Shown piece after piece: positions 40,223 to 50,536 of a stretch of DNA of 64,000 bases. Source of the DNA: HKST-UBA178 sp965223815 (GTDB taxonomy: Bacteria; Pseudomonadota; Gammaproteobacteria; Chromatiales; Chromatiaceae); the NCBI GenBank assembly GCA_965223815.1, contig OZ245019.1, positions 2,108,001 to 2,172,000 on the forward strand, in the 5' to 3' direction. Every line of letters starts with the position of its first letter. The stretch's first letter is position 1. A model generated the notes under the pieces. It saw only the letters and a program-made list of their open reading frames with translations, was not told the origin of the DNA and did not search any database. Both the position numbers and the translations under genes were made by a program.

Positions 40223-43200
40223 TTACTCCCTTTCGATGGTATAGAAAAGGTCAAGGGCGCTGCTCTCTGCTTTGGAGGTGACCTCCGTATGCAATCGTCT
40301 ATTGATTCTGTAGCGTGTTACCAAAGCTCGTTCTCCAGTTTCCGTATCGACCGTAACCCCCACAGAGATCTTCTTGCTGACTTGTCTGTTGAAGGATAAT
40401 TTTGCGCCTTCGTCGGAAGGTGCTCCGGTCACCAAGTAGGAAATCCGGTTGTTTTCGGACATCGACGGGGTAGAGAATGTGGTGATATTGGTTCTGCGTG
40501 CGGTACCTAGCGCATTGATCCCGACAATGACATCGCCAATAGTTCGGGTGGCCTGTATGTTGAGCCCAGGATTATCCAAGGGACTATTGGTGTAGGAAAT
40601 AATGCCACGAACGATTTCCAGATCCTGACTGTAAGCGCGGTAGTTACCCTCCAGGATTCGAATATCCCCGGTGCCCAACAGCGGCTCACCCGCATTGGAG
40701 TGTAGCCTTAGCTCACCACCAAAAGTTGCGTCCAGACCGAGAGCGGATACACGAACTCGATCGCCTAGTATCAAATTGAGATCGGTATTCAAGGGAAGCG
40801 CAGTGGATTGTTCCGTGTCTTGGGAGGCATCTCCTCGCACCACAACAACGTCGTCTGAGGCGCTGCGCGCACCGGCGGGAATATCGCGAATAAGAATTTC
40901 TGCCTTCGGGATTGTGATGTCACCCTTGACGGAGAGAGCGCTGCTATCTCTTTCGATCTTGATATCGGGGTTGATTACAATTTGAATGTTCGGGAGATCC
41001 ACAGCGACAAAATCATTCCCTGCAATGGTCATGGAGAGCGGCCAGGACTGCTCGGCGTCGAGGTTGATGTCACCATCGATATTAATGGTGCCTCCAGAGT
41101 TCAGGCGGCCATCGACTTTGATGCTGTTGTCAGATACAGCCATATCCAGACTGGAATCGCTCAAATGCAATCCGGCACTGGGAATTCTCAAACTTGGCAG
41201 CGCGATTTTCGCACCACCGCGAATGTTTGGTTTGGCAAGCGATCCCGAGAGATCCATATCTGTCTTGATGTCCCCTTCGATCTCGGTGATTTGCGGAACG
41301 AACAGAGGAACAAAAGAGAGGTCGGGCGCGTTGAGAATCAGATTGGCCACCAATTGAGCCGTCATCGGATCGGCTACGCTTTGGAGATCGGGCAAACTGA
41401 AATCTGCAGTGAGGTTACTCGGTCCGATGCCGGCCTGGAGTTTACCCTTGGCGCCCTTTTCCGTGGTGTTGAATTCCAGATCAGCGCCTTGGTGGCGCAT
41501 TCGCTGCTCCCCCTTGGCCGCGAGGAACGCAAATTCGCCGGGGGTTATTTTTCCGGTTACGTCGGCCTTAAGTGATCCGTCCTGAGATATCTTTCCGTCG
41601 ACATTGAGATTGCCTGTGAGATCCCTGATATTCTCGGGCAATACCGGCTGCAGCCAGTTCAGCGGTAGCTTTGCGAGGTTGAAACTGGCGTTGGCCGGGC
41701 CATCTGCCTGCCAATGGCCTTCGCCGCATAGCCGAGCAGCTTCGCGCTGCAGACAAAAAAGCTCCACCATGGATTGAGCGGTACTCAATTTAAAGACTAC
41801 GGGTTGTTGTAAATTCCACTGCCCAAATGGCTCAGATAGCAAATCCATCTTGTTTAGAGAGCCGCTCCATACATCCTCTTTGTAACCGGCGCTAATCACT
41901 GAACTCAGTTTTCCGGATTCGTGATCCGCCGCGAGTTGGATTTCATGGTCAGATATCAGGCCACTCGCATTGATATCGAACTGATTCAACATGTTTTCTG
42001 CTGCTGTCAGCGACCTGCCCGAAGCGGAGATGGTCGAACGTTGGTTGTCGCTGAGGTCGACATCAAAATCGGCATTGAACTGCTCCGCGGCTAGCGTGCG
42101 AAACGATAGATCTCCCGCCGCTATAGTGCCTGCCACACGGGGTTGGGATTGTGGTCCGCTAACGCTGCCTTTCAGCGTGAAGTTCCCCTCTGCTTCTTTG
42201 AGCAGTTGGTTGAGCTCAGGCACCTCGATATTCAGCTGCAGGTCCGATTGGGGGCCAATCGAACCGTTCGCGGCCAGAACGGCGTCGGCACTGTTGACCT
42301 TGAGTTCTGTAATCTCAATGAGATCGGTCTTGTAGTGCAAACTGCCTTTGCCTGCAAGCGGGAAGCCGTTCAACTCGCCGCTGAGCTGCTCGATTACCAA
42401 CGTTGCCTCCGGACCCTGGTCTGCAAGCTGGCCGGTGACCAGGGTATCGAAATCGATTTTACCCGTGAGATCTGGAACCACCCCTTCCGGTGCCAGGTTA
42501 CGACCTTGCGCTTTGAGATCCCATGTAATGTCAGGAGACCAAGTTAAAACCCCATTGGTACTGGCCTCGCCCCCGAGCAGTGCCGCCTTTAGCGCGTCTA
42601 TACGCAACTGTTCACTGTTTCCCATCGCAGCAATGGACCAACTTCCGGTCGGTATATTTTTGCCGGCGAGTTCTGTTGCAAGATCTATACGATAGTCCTC
42701 GATACTGCCTGTAACCGTGAAATTGCCGGCAGTGCTGTTAATGACCGGTGTACCGGACAGGGGCCATTGCAGTGCCTCCCACTGGCCCTGTAGGGAAGAG
42801 TCACTCTGTAAAGAGAGGTCGCCGGAGAGGGAAATCTTACCGGGTAGTTCCCGCTGGGCTAAAGTGAACTGGCGGATAACAACCCGCTCATCGGGAATAC
42901 TGGCTTCTATATCCAGTCTAGCGTCAAGGTCGAATTCACGGGTTTTCCCATCGGTAGCGAGCTTGCCTGAAGCATTAATGGAATCCAGATTTCCCGCACT
43001 CTCGAGCTGTCCTCTAAGTGTCAGGGGTAGTTGCGGATGCAGCAGTTCTCCAGGGATGCTATTGATATCAACCAACGCCTCCCAGGCGGGTTTTTCCAGC
43101 GGTTGTTGTAGACTTCCTTGCAGCGCTAGGTCGATTTCTCCCGAAACCATCTGACTGATCTCAACTAGCTCCTTATCCCCGCGCATAGTGCCTGTGAGTG

Positions 43201-43849
43201 TGAGTTTGGGAACTCCCTCGATATCGAATTCAACCCGATTCTCCAAAGCGTGGACATAGGAACCGCTGGGTTTAATCTGACCGCTTATCGAAAGAGTGAC
43301 ACCGGATCCATCTGCGTCTAGGCGGGATATGGTCAGGCCTTCGTCGTCCCAATGGGCTGCAAGCAATAGCTGAGCCATCTCCAGCGGCGGTGATTTAGGA
43401 CCCGGGATGATAGATGCATCTTCGATTCTAAGCTGGCGAATAGTTAGCTTTATGGGTATCGATACGGCAGGAAGCTCGATTGGAAATTCCAAGCTCTCGC
43501 TTTCTGCTTCATCGGTCGGCGGTCCACCCAGAAATCGTAAACCCTGCACCTCGGTTAAGTTAATGAGAAGCTCGCGTTTAAGCAGGGCAGCGGGGGACCA
43601 ATCGAGCAAAAGTGACGCTATATTTAATTCACTCTGACCCAGCTTGAGTGAAACGTTCTTCATTGTCAGGCGTCCTAGGAATTTTCCCTCATGCTCGGAA
43701 ATCTGAACGGTATCAGGCGCATTCGCCTCGATTTGCCGTAGCGTCCACGAGGTACCAGCCTCGGTGCCCAAAAGCGCCCAAAGACCAGCGACAAAAATTC
43801 CCGCCAGTACCAGCAGCCCGAAAAACATCCGACGCAAGAATTTGCTCAC
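40223..43849 (-). CDS. tamB: TamB, AsmA-like inner-membrane translocation/assembly protein
   Basis: 1208 residues, starting GTG in a 4-bp GTGA overlap with the tamA stop. The N-terminal membrane anchor (about 7-27, FFGLLVLAGIFVAGLWALLG) is followed by a very long run of beta-strand repeats, as in AsmA-like bridge proteins, and by the C-terminal TamB/DUF490 region (about 850-1208) with GDIRILEGNYRAYSQDLEIV and the ending ALDLFYTIERE. TamB spans the periplasm, works with TamA in outer-membrane protein insertion, and helps carry phospholipids to the outer membrane. Length is normal (E. coli about 1259). It is the last gene of a tamA-tamB operon. Confidence 0.95.
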   Translation of the reverse strand: MSKFLRRMFFGLLVLAGIFVAGLWALLGTEAGTSWTLRQIEANAPDTVQISEHEGKFLGRLTMKNVSLKLGQSELNIASLLLDWSPAALLKRELLINLTEVQGLRFLGGPPTDEAESESLEFPIELPAVSIPIKLTIRQLRIEDASIIPGPKSPPLEMAQLLLAAHWDDEGLTISRLDADGSGVTLSISGQIKPSGSYVHALENRVEFDIEGVPKLTLTGTMRGDKELVEISQMVSGEIDLALQGSLQQPLEKPAWEALVDINSIPGELLHPQLPLTLRGQLESAGNLDSINASGKLATDGKTREFDLDARLDIEASIPDERVVIRQFTLAQRELPGKISLSGDLSLQSDSSLQGQWEALQWPLSGTPVINSTAGNFTVTGSIEDYRIDLATELAGKNIPTGSWSIAAMGNSEQLRIDALKAALLGGEASTNGVLTWSPDITWDLKAQGRNLAPEGVVPDLTGKIDFDTLVTGQLADQGPEATLVIEQLSGELNGFPLAGKGSLHYKTDLIEITELKVNSADAVLAANGSIGPQSDLQLNIEVPELNQLLKEAEGNFTLKGSVSGPQSQPRVAGTIAAGDLSFRTLAAEQFNADFDVDLSDNQRSTISASGRSLTAAENMLNQFDINASGLISDHEIQLAADHESGKLSSVISAGYKEDVWSGSLNKMDLLSEPFGQWNLQQPVVFKLSTAQSMVELFCLQREAARLCGEGHWQADGPANASFNLAKLPLNWLQPVLPENIRDLTGNLNVDGKISQDGSLKADVTGKITPGEFAFLAAKGEQRMRHQGADLEFNTTEKGAKGKLQAGIGPSNLTADFSLPDLQSVADPMTAQLVANLILNAPDLSFVPLFVPQITEIEGDIKTDMDLSGSLAKPNIRGGAKIALPSLRIPSAGLHLSDSSLDMAVSDNSIKVDGRLNSGGTINIDGDINLDAEQSWPLSMTIAGNDFVAVDLPNIQIVINPDIKIERDSSALSVKGDITIPKAEILIRDIPAGARSASDDVVVVRGDASQDTEQSTALPLNTDLNLILGDRVRVSALGLDATFGGELRLHSNAGEPLLGTGDIRILEGNYRAYSQDLEIVRGIISYTNSPLDNPGLNIQATRTIGDVIVGINALGTARRTNITTFSTPSMSENNRISYLVTGAPSDEGAKLSFNRQVSKKISVGVTVDTETGERALVTRYRINRRLHTEVTSKAESSALDLFYTIERE

Positions 43850-45627
43850 AACGCCATCCCAAAACCCAAGAGAATCTGGCCGTCGGTAAACTCGACATCG
43901 TTCTCGCTGATCGGCCAGGCGAAATCGACCCGCAGACTACCGAAATTGGAGAGCCAGCGAAATCCAACACCACCGCCAATATAGAGCTCGTCGAGTTCGT
44001 CGTTGTAAGCGTTTCCGGCATCAACGAATCCAGCCAGTGCCCACTGTTCCGCAACCCGGTGTTCATACTCGCCGCTGAATGTGAGCAGGTGTTTACCGCC
44101 CACCACATTCCCGTTTTCATCCTGGGGGCCGAGCGACTTGTATTCGTAGCCTCGCACGCTATAGTCACCGCCTGCGAAGAATCGGAGAGAAGTGGGGTAA
44201 CTGTCGAAGAATTCCACTTCACTCGTACCAAGTTCGCCCCGTACTTTAAAGCGGCCATTGACTCCCACCGGTAGGAGGTACTTACCGGCGAGGTACAAAC
44301 GCAGATAACTGGTGTCCGATAAAAAACTCGAGCTGGCTCCGCGAAGATCGACGCTAAAATGCCGCCCGGTTTGGGGAAAGGGGCCTTGGCCCAGTTCGGT
44401 ATACCGCCTGACCACACCGATGGAAAAAAGGCTGGTTAGCGTTGGATCGTCGTCTCTTATTTCAAACTCTTCGCGCCTGAGCTCAAGGAACGCCTTCCTG
44501 AAGTTCCTGCCATTTAGACTCTGCCGGATAAAGGCCATCTCCCCCTCGAAAGTGTCGCGCCGGGTATCCGAAGTCTCTTCGTATTCATATTGCGCCGAGG
44601 CTGCCAGGCGATCTGTAAGCGGTTCGCGCACCGGTATGTAATACGTGCCTCTCAGAGTTCGGCGAACGGGAGAGAGGCGCAGGGAAGCCTCCGACGAATG
44701 GCCGGCTTTGTTGATGCGTCGATAAATCCAATTCGCAGAGAGTCGAATGCCGACATCCGTTTCGTAGCCGATTCCGAAAGCGTATCGATGCCGCTTGCTG
44801 GGTTGCATGGTGACATTTAGTGGGACCCGGTAATCGATGGCCTCCTCAAAATCGGGTTCCACTCTTACAACCGAGGCCCAGTCGGTAACCTGCAGCCCCT
44901 GCTGGAACGTCAAAACATCTCTGTTGATATATGGTTCACCCGGCTCAAGGGTGACGAATTTCTCAACTAACTCCTGATCCAGAAAGTCCTGATGGATCCG
45001 AATTTCACCGAAGTAGTATAGTGGCCCAGTATCGATATGCAGGGTAACCTCCGCGCTCTCCGATTGGGGCGTTACCAGCACCTGTGCCACCGATGCTGTC
45101 GCTTTTACATAGCCAATACGGTTGGCAGCATCCAGCAGGGCATCCCTTCCTTTCTCATACTGCTGATGATCCAGGGCGTCGCCGATTTTCAACGGAAAAT
45201 CGTTCAGGGCTTCCTTGAGTTTGGCTTCATCTGCTCCTTGGCCCAGGAAACATAAGTCCACGGCCGAGATGAGAACCTGATTTCCGGGGACGATATCGTA
45301 CCGGGCAGTCCATTTTCCCTCCTGCTCCACAAGGGAGTCGGAAATCTCCACGTTGTAGTAACCGAATGGTTCCAGGGCGGCGCGGATCTCCTCGGGCGCG
45401 TCCTCGTGCAATAGGGCAACCCAGCGTTCAGTTAAATTGTCCTCTGATTTACGCCGTTCGAGGCTGAGGTAAGCACGCACATTGTCCAGCAACTCATCCT
45501 TTACCCCCTGGATCTCTACTTTGAGATCGACTTCGGCCACACAGTTGGAGAACGGAGTCGAAAGAAGCAGAAGCAGGAACAGGAGCCGCTGAAAGTAGCA
45601 GCGCCGAAGCGGGCCTCCAGGATTCAA
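43846..45627 (-). CDS. tamA: TamA, Omp85-family outer-membrane assembly protein
   Basis: The frame is open to a TTG at 45639, but a TTG at 45627 has an ideal ribosome site (GGAGG, 6 nt upstream), giving about 593 residues. A signal peptide (LLFLLLLLSTPFSNCVAE) leads to three POTRA domains (about 30-260; GYYNVEIS, FGEIRI, GEPYINRD), then a 16-strand barrel (about 270-593) with the conserved SVRGYEYKSLGP loop-6 motif. E. coli TamA is 577 residues. TamA and TamB help assemble some outer-membrane and autotransporter proteins, and could serve surface proteins encoded in this window. Confidence 0.94.
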   Translation of the reverse strand: MNPGGPLRRCYFQRLLFLLLLLSTPFSNCVAEVDLKVEIQGVKDELLDNVRAYLSLERRKSEDNLTERWVALLHEDAPEEIRAALEPFGYYNVEISDSLVEQEGKWTARYDIVPGNQVLISAVDLCFLGQGADEAKLKEALNDFPLKIGDALDHQQYEKGRDALLDAANRIGYVKATASVAQVLVTPQSESAEVTLHIDTGPLYYFGEIRIHQDFLDQELVEKFVTLEPGEPYINRDVLTFQQGLQVTDWASVVRVEPDFEEAIDYRVPLNVTMQPSKRHRYAFGIGYETDVGIRLSANWIYRRINKAGHSSEASLRLSPVRRTLRGTYYIPVREPLTDRLAASAQYEYEETSDTRRDTFEGEMAFIRQSLNGRNFRKAFLELRREEFEIRDDDPTLTSLFSIGVVRRYTELGQGPFPQTGRHFSVDLRGASSSFLSDTSYLRLYLAGKYLLPVGVNGRFKVRGELGTSEVEFFDSYPTSLRFFAGGDYSVRGYEYKSLGPQDENGNVVGGKHLLTFSGEYEHRVAEQWALAGFVDAGNAYNDELDELYIGGGVGFRWLSNFGSLRVDFAWPISENDVEFTDGQILLGFGMAL

Positions 45628-45639
45628 GAACGCCTCCAA

Positions 45640-46094
45640 TGGGTCAAAGGGTGGTTTTCAAAAATTTCCATTAGTTAATTAATACAACAAGTTAAGTAGT
45701 TAATATAAAGTTCTTTATTAATTATAATGTAGCCTTTGTAGGGGTTGCCATTGAACAGTATGTACGAGATTTTGTCTCGCTTGGTTCCGCGCATTTTACC
45801 TTAGCCTGGGCATCAATGATGCAGATCGTGTAACCGGTTGAATTGCCGCTGGGATATATCGCGGGAAGCGCTGACCTAGTGTGAAATGCACGAGCGCAAA
45901 CTAGAGCCCGACCCGAGTCGTAAATGTTACTCCACCAATTTGCGTGGCTTGCCAGGCACTCTGCCGGAGTCCAGGGGAAGGGCATGGAAAAGGGCGCGAC
46001 TCCATATGATTGCCGCTTTGGGGCGAGGAAGGGAAAGGGAATTCGGCATGTAATACGAGTGGTGCCCTGCACCGACAGTAACGGGTCGCTCCAG
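45640..46094. other. Intergenic region upstream of tamA
   Basis: About 455 bp. The part nearest tamA (45660-45730) is very A/T-rich (TTAGTTAATTAATAC) and probably holds its promoter. The rest is G/C-richer. On the minus strand a 132-codon frame (45722-46120) overlaps the sleB-like 3' end, starts with TTG and has no ribosome site. On the plus strand a protein-like frame is broken by three stops. I cannot say what this stretch is; see the findings. Confidence 0.4.
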
Positions 46095-46709
46095 TCAGCC
46101 CTGGGGTTGCCTATTCTCAAGGTAGAAAATGTGCTGCCCTATCCGATCCCCTTTCAGAAAAACTTTACTCCAATAAGGTGTTACGTATGTGGAGTGGTAC
46201 CAGAGTGCTCCTTTCGTGGTGTCTTTAAGTTTCCCTAGATAGATATCTTTCGCGATTATGAGCGCCCGATTCCACGCTTTGCTGTTCCCCGGTTTGTCTG
46301 ATTGACCATCGCACCACCAGGAAAACTGACATCGGTGGAGTCTCTCTTCACCCCCCTGTTGAACCACCGCGCAGACAGTGTTGGGGTAGCGTTTATGTGC
46401 AACTCGGTTCATGACTACATGTGCTACTGCCCGCTGTCCAGACTCAGGTTCACCGCGGGCCTCGAAGTAGATGTTCAGAGCCAGACAGTTCACCTCTTCT
46501 TTGACTTCCGCCAGGAGTTCCCGAGCATCGCCGAGGTCGCTTGCTTCCTGTGGTATTTCGGTCTCCATCACCGCTGCCGTCAAGGTAGCCTTTGGGGTTT
46601 CCGACAACTCTTCGTGAGCCTGCACCCCGCTCATCCAGAGCGCAGAGAGCGCGAAAAGGGCTGCCATGGGGACGATAATTTTGCTTTTTATAAGAATCGT
46701 TCTATTCAT
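46095..46709 (-). CDS. SleB-type cell-wall hydrolase
   Basis: 204 residues with an N-terminal signal peptide or anchor (about 9-31, IIVPMAALFALSALWMSGVQA). Residues about 72-200 form a hydrolase_2 (SleB) domain: LALNIYFEARGEPESGQRAVAHVV holds the catalytic Glu region, then MNRVAHKRYPNTVCAVVQQ, CQFSWWCDG, and ALWYHSTYVTPYW near the C-terminus. SleB-type enzymes are lytic transglycosylases that cut peptidoglycan; in non-spore-formers they take part in wall turnover. It is a single gene with an A/T-rich upstream region. Confidence 0.9.
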   Translation of the reverse strand: MNRTILIKSKIIVPMAALFALSALWMSGVQAHEELSETPKATLTAAVMETEIPQEASDLGDARELLAEVKEEVNCLALNIYFEARGEPESGQRAVAHVVMNRVAHKRYPNTVCAVVQQGGEERLHRCQFSWWCDGQSDKPGNSKAWNRALIIAKDIYLGKLKDTTKGALWYHSTYVTPYWSKVFLKGDRIGQHIFYLENRQPQG

Positions 46710-47103
46710 TTAATGCGGCCAGTAACTTCCGATAAAAATATATTTAAAACATAGTACTATGATTGATATTTAAGATATTACCTTCATAAATGCCTTGTTT
46801 CATCATAAAAGGGGCAGATTCCGTGCCAATTCGCGAATTTCCTTTTCAGACGGTAAGTTAGGTTTATAGTGCTAAGTCATTAAAATACTTATGTAAAAAA
46901 AACTGACGGCTGGCTAGGTTATCACAATGCTACCAGTCACGCACTGCTGGCCTTGAATGCTTCTAGAGCGGCCTTGATACAAACTTCGATCAATAGCGTA
47001 CTATGGCCACGCTTGCGCCCATACGCAGGCACGTCTGGGCTGTCGCCGGCGATGCCGATAGCCTAGTTTGTGAAGCGGATTGTAAAAGGCCTTAACTCCG
47101 GAA
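46710..47103. other. Intergenic region between sleB-like gene and rlmKL
   Basis: 394 bp between divergent genes, A/T-rich. A perfect 12-bp palindrome CATAGTACTATG lies at 46750-46761, about 40 bp before the hydrolase start and a possible operator. No RNA gene or short ORF is convincing. Confidence 0.4.
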
Positions 47104-49314
47104 ATGAGCAGATACCACTTTTTTGCAACGGCGCCCAAGCACATGGAGCGATTGCTGGCCGAAGAACTGAAAGGGTTCTACACCTGCGAGACCCGGGAAG
47201 CGAGAGGTGGGGTGTCTTTCGACGGGACTCTGGAAGCGGCTTACAGGGCCTGTCTCTGGTCACGTATAGCGAATCGGATTTTGCTACCGCTTGCGACATT
47301 CAAAGCGCCCGATGCGGAAGCATTGTATAAGGGCGTATATGACATTTCTTGGCAAGACCAATTCGATGTGGAGGAGACGTTCGCGGTCGACTTCAATGCC
47401 TCGAGCTCGAATATCAGACACTCCCACTTCGGGGCGCTCCGAGTAAAGGACGCGATCGTCGATCAGTTCCGCGACAGGCAGGGCAACAGGCCCACAGTTG
47501 ATCTTATCCAGCCCGACATTCGCTTGAACCTCTATCTGTTCCGGAATCTGGCGACCGTCAACCTTGACTTGTCAGGGGTGTCTTTACATCGTCGCGGTTA
47601 TCGCCGACACGGGCTGGGGGCACCGTTGAAGGAAAATCTCGCAGCGGCGATTCTGATGCGGGCGGAATGGCTTAAGGCGGTGGAACAGGGGTGTGAACTG
47701 GTCGATCCCATGTGCGGTTCCGGTACGCTGCTTGTTGAAGCTGCTGCGATGGCGGCGGACATTGCACCGGGCTTGACACGAAAACAGTGGGGATTTCTGC
47801 GCTGGAAAGGCCATGACGAAGGTCTTTGGAGGGATGTGCTGACGGAGGCGGAGGAGCGCCGCCAGCGGGGGTTGAAGCGGCTGCCTGCTATTTGTGGTTA
47901 TGACTGCAGCCCAAGGGCGGTGAGAGCGTCCTTGGATAATCTCGAGGACGCCGGTTTAGGCGGTAAAGTCGAAGTGGAGGTGCGGGATATATCCAAAGCT
48001 GCTCCAATTAATACCGGCAGCCTGGGGTTACTGGTGACCAATCCGCCTTACGGAACAAGGCTCGGTAAAGAAAGCGATATCCCCGCGCTTTATAGTTCTC
48101 TGGGTGAATCATTGAAACAGCGGTTTACTGGCTGGCGGGCAGCGATCTTTGTCGGCGATGCGGAAATTGGTAAGCACATCGGCCTGCGGGCACGTAAGAT
48201 TCACACTCTGTACAATGGCGCGATGGAGTGTAAATTACTGCACTTCCAGGTTTCGCCAGAGTGGTATATCAGCAACCGAAGGTTTCCCACGCCGTTGCCT
48301 CCCCATGCCCGTAGCAGTGGGGCAGAGGCCTTCGCCAACCGGTTACTCAAGAATCTTAAGCGCTTAAGGAGATGGTTACAGAGGCAACAAATCAGCTGCT
48401 ACCGAGTATATGACGCGGATCTTCCCGAGTATGCGCTTGCTGTTGATGTCTACGAGGGGGAGAAGCGTTGGCTGCACGTGCAGGAATATCAGGCGCCGGC
48501 AACTATTGATCCCAGAAAGGCGCGTCTACGCTTGCGCGAAGCGCTCGGCCTGGTCATGGAGATATTGGAGGTTGGTGAATCAGAGTTGTTTTTCAAAGTG
48601 CGCAAACAACAGCGCGGATCGGCACAGTACCAGAAAATATCTGATGAAAATCAATGGCATGAGATCAGTGAGGGCGGTTGCAGGTTTCTGGTGAATCTAG
48701 CGGACCATCTCGATACCGGGCTGTTCCTCGACCATAGGCTGACTCGCGGCATGTTGTCGGAGCTGGCAGCCGGACGCCGATTCCTCAATCTCTTCGCCTA
48801 TACCGGGACAGCGACAGTTTATGCAGCCAGCGGGCGGGCATTGGAGACGACATCCGTCGATCTCTCCAATACTTATTTGAAGTGGGCGCAGCGTAATATG
48901 GCGCTTAATGGTTTCATGGGGAACGAGCACCGTTTTCTTCGTGAGGATTGTGTGGAATGGCTCAAGCAAAATAGAAGGGATAAATTTGGTTTGATTTTTC
49001 TTGACCCCCCCAGCTTCTCAGCCTCGAAGCGCATGGAGAGCACGCTCGATCTTCAACGTGATCATGTTACCCTGATTCAGCAAGCTGCACGTCATCTCGA
49101 TGATGGCGGCGTAATGATCTTTTCAAACAATTTGCGCCGTTTCCGAATGGACCATGACGCATTGAAAAACCTCCGAATAGAGAATATCAGCAAGGCGACT
49201 TTACCCAGAGATTTCGAGCGTAATCCGCGAATTCACAATTGCTGGCGTATTCAGCACAAAAAGTTGGCCCCAGGCAGCGGCCGGTGTGCTGGTTCGCATG
49301 TGGGGCGGGCCTAG
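47104..49314 (+). CDS. rlmL: Bifunctional 23S rRNA methyltransferase RlmKL
   Basis: 736 residues (E. coli 702). The N-terminal THUMP region (about 40-160) precedes the RlmL methyltransferase with SAM motif DPMCGSGTLLVEAA (about 201-214) and catalytic NPPYGTRLG (about 315-323). The C-terminal RlmK methyltransferase has FLNLFAYTGTATVYAA and catalytic LDPPSFSASKRM. The enzyme makes m2G2445 and m7G2069 in 23S rRNA using SAM. It is a single gene; its last 15 or so residues are poorly conserved. Confidence 0.96.
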   Translation: MSRYHFFATAPKHMERLLAEELKGFYTCETREARGGVSFDGTLEAAYRACLWSRIANRILLPLATFKAPDAEALYKGVYDISWQDQFDVEETFAVDFNASSSNIRHSHFGALRVKDAIVDQFRDRQGNRPTVDLIQPDIRLNLYLFRNLATVNLDLSGVSLHRRGYRRHGLGAPLKENLAAAILMRAEWLKAVEQGCELVDPMCGSGTLLVEAAAMAADIAPGLTRKQWGFLRWKGHDEGLWRDVLTEAEERRQRGLKRLPAICGYDCSPRAVRASLDNLEDAGLGGKVEVEVRDISKAAPINTGSLGLLVTNPPYGTRLGKESDIPALYSSLGESLKQRFTGWRAAIFVGDAEIGKHIGLRARKIHTLYNGAMECKLLHFQVSPEWYISNRRFPTPLPPHARSSGAEAFANRLLKNLKRLRRWLQRQQISCYRVYDADLPEYALAVDVYEGEKRWLHVQEYQAPATIDPRKARLRLREALGLVMEILEVGESELFFKVRKQQRGSAQYQKISDENQWHEISEGGCRFLVNLADHLDTGLFLDHRLTRGMLSELAAGRRFLNLFAYTGTATVYAASGRALETTSVDLSNTYLKWAQRNMALNGFMGNEHRFLREDCVEWLKQNRRDKFGLIFLDPPSFSASKRMESTLDLQRDHVTLIQQAARHLDDGGVMIFSNNLRRFRMDHDALKNLRIENISKATLPRDFERNPRIHNCWRIQHKKLAPGSGRCAGSHVGRA

Positions 49315-49429
49315 TTGACAGTTTTCGACAAACTAAGTAATGGTAATCAACTGGCTTGATTTGGAGTAATTTGATATTTGCTAAACAACGTCTGAATAAA
49401 ACAATACAGAGTTTCTGAGAGGGGACACT

Positions 49430-50395
49430 ATGAACGGACAGACAAAAAAGGCGGCACCAACCGCCCGCAGGGCCACCAAGAAAAAAGGAGAAAAAGGCGG
49501 TGAGAAATCCACGGTTCAAGAGGAGAAAAAGCTAAGTGGCGAAGCCTCGCCAAAAGTAGCCAAGAGCACTGGTGCGAAAAGGGGAGACAAGAAGGATAGT
49601 GAGAGGATCTCAGCCAAGGGTGGTAGCGGGTCCGCGGGTAAATCCGCCGAGTCGAATACACCACCAAAAACTGACCCGAAAGCATTGAAGAAAACCATAA
49701 AATCGCTTCGGCTTAGCAACACCAAAGCGCGAAAGCTGCTCAACCTGATAGATGTGGGCTTGGTGTTTCACGACTTGATTCGCAACGAGGAAGGCAAAGT
49801 TGTCGACTATCGAATAAGGGAAGTCAATCCGGCATTCGAGGCGATCTTGGAGTTGGGAGCGGAAAAGAGCGTCGGCCAGCTGGCTTCCAAGGTTTACGGA
49901 AAGCGGGGGCGCGCTCCATTTTTAAAAGAGATTGTTGTCGCTATGGAAAGTGGGGAAGCCCAGGTCTTCGAGGGGAGTGTCAAATCGACCCAGGGGCGGC
50001 TCAGATTCTCGGTACAGCCCATGGATAAGGAGCTTTTTGCGCTGTTAATAGAGGATGCGACGGAAGAGGCCCGTGCCAGGCGCAGGCGGGCTTTTCTGGA
50101 AACGCGGCTGAAGACTGTTAGCGCTGAGCGTAAAGAGGCATTGACCTCTTTCAATGATCTTCGGGCGGAGGCAAAGAATCTCGGCAGGCAGATTCGCCGT
50201 TTGGAGAAGGAACGAGACTTGGCGCTAAAGGAGTCCGCAAGCAAGTCGACAGCTTTGGCGCGCGTAACCGAGAAGCTGGAACGGGAAAGAGAGAAAAATG
50301 AACGCCTTACAGGGGGGTTGGTCGCGGCTACATCGGTATCCGACGAACTGAAAAGTGTCAGTAGGAGTCTCACTAGTGCATTGAAGATAAAGTAG
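49430..50395 (+). CDS. Lys-rich tail, PAS domain and coiled-coil protein
   Basis: 321 residues with a good ribosome site (GAGAGGGGAC). Residues 1-85 are a lysine/alanine/serine-rich disordered tail like that of histone H1-type bacterial proteins (KKAAPTARRATKKKGEKGGE). A PAS domain (about 98-205; LNLIDVGLVFHDL, YRIREVNPAFEAILELG) follows, then a long charged coiled coil (about 210-305). No output domain such as a kinase or GGDEF is present. The tail suggests nucleic-acid or polyphosphate binding, and the PAS domain a sensor of ligand or redox state. I do not know a named family with this layout. It is followed by the WD40-like gene after about 140 bp. Confidence 0.78.
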   Translation: MNGQTKKAAPTARRATKKKGEKGGEKSTVQEEKKLSGEASPKVAKSTGAKRGDKKDSERISAKGGSGSAGKSAESNTPPKTDPKALKKTIKSLRLSNTKARKLLNLIDVGLVFHDLIRNEEGKVVDYRIREVNPAFEAILELGAEKSVGQLASKVYGKRGRAPFLKEIVVAMESGEAQVFEGSVKSTQGRLRFSVQPMDKELFALLIEDATEEARARRRRAFLETRLKTVSAERKEALTSFNDLRAEAKNLGRQIRRLEKERDLALKESASKSTALARVTEKLEREREKNERLTGGLVAATSVSDELKSVSRSLTSALKIK

Positions 50396-50536
50396 ACATC
50401 CAGCCGCCGAGTACGATGATGCCGATTGCGTTTAAGCATCTTTCGTTTCTCAAGTGACAGGGAGGGTTGATCTGCGATTAAGAGTCGTCTCGAAGATCGA
50501 GTTTGGGGTGCGGTGCCGACAAACTGGAACCTGCGA

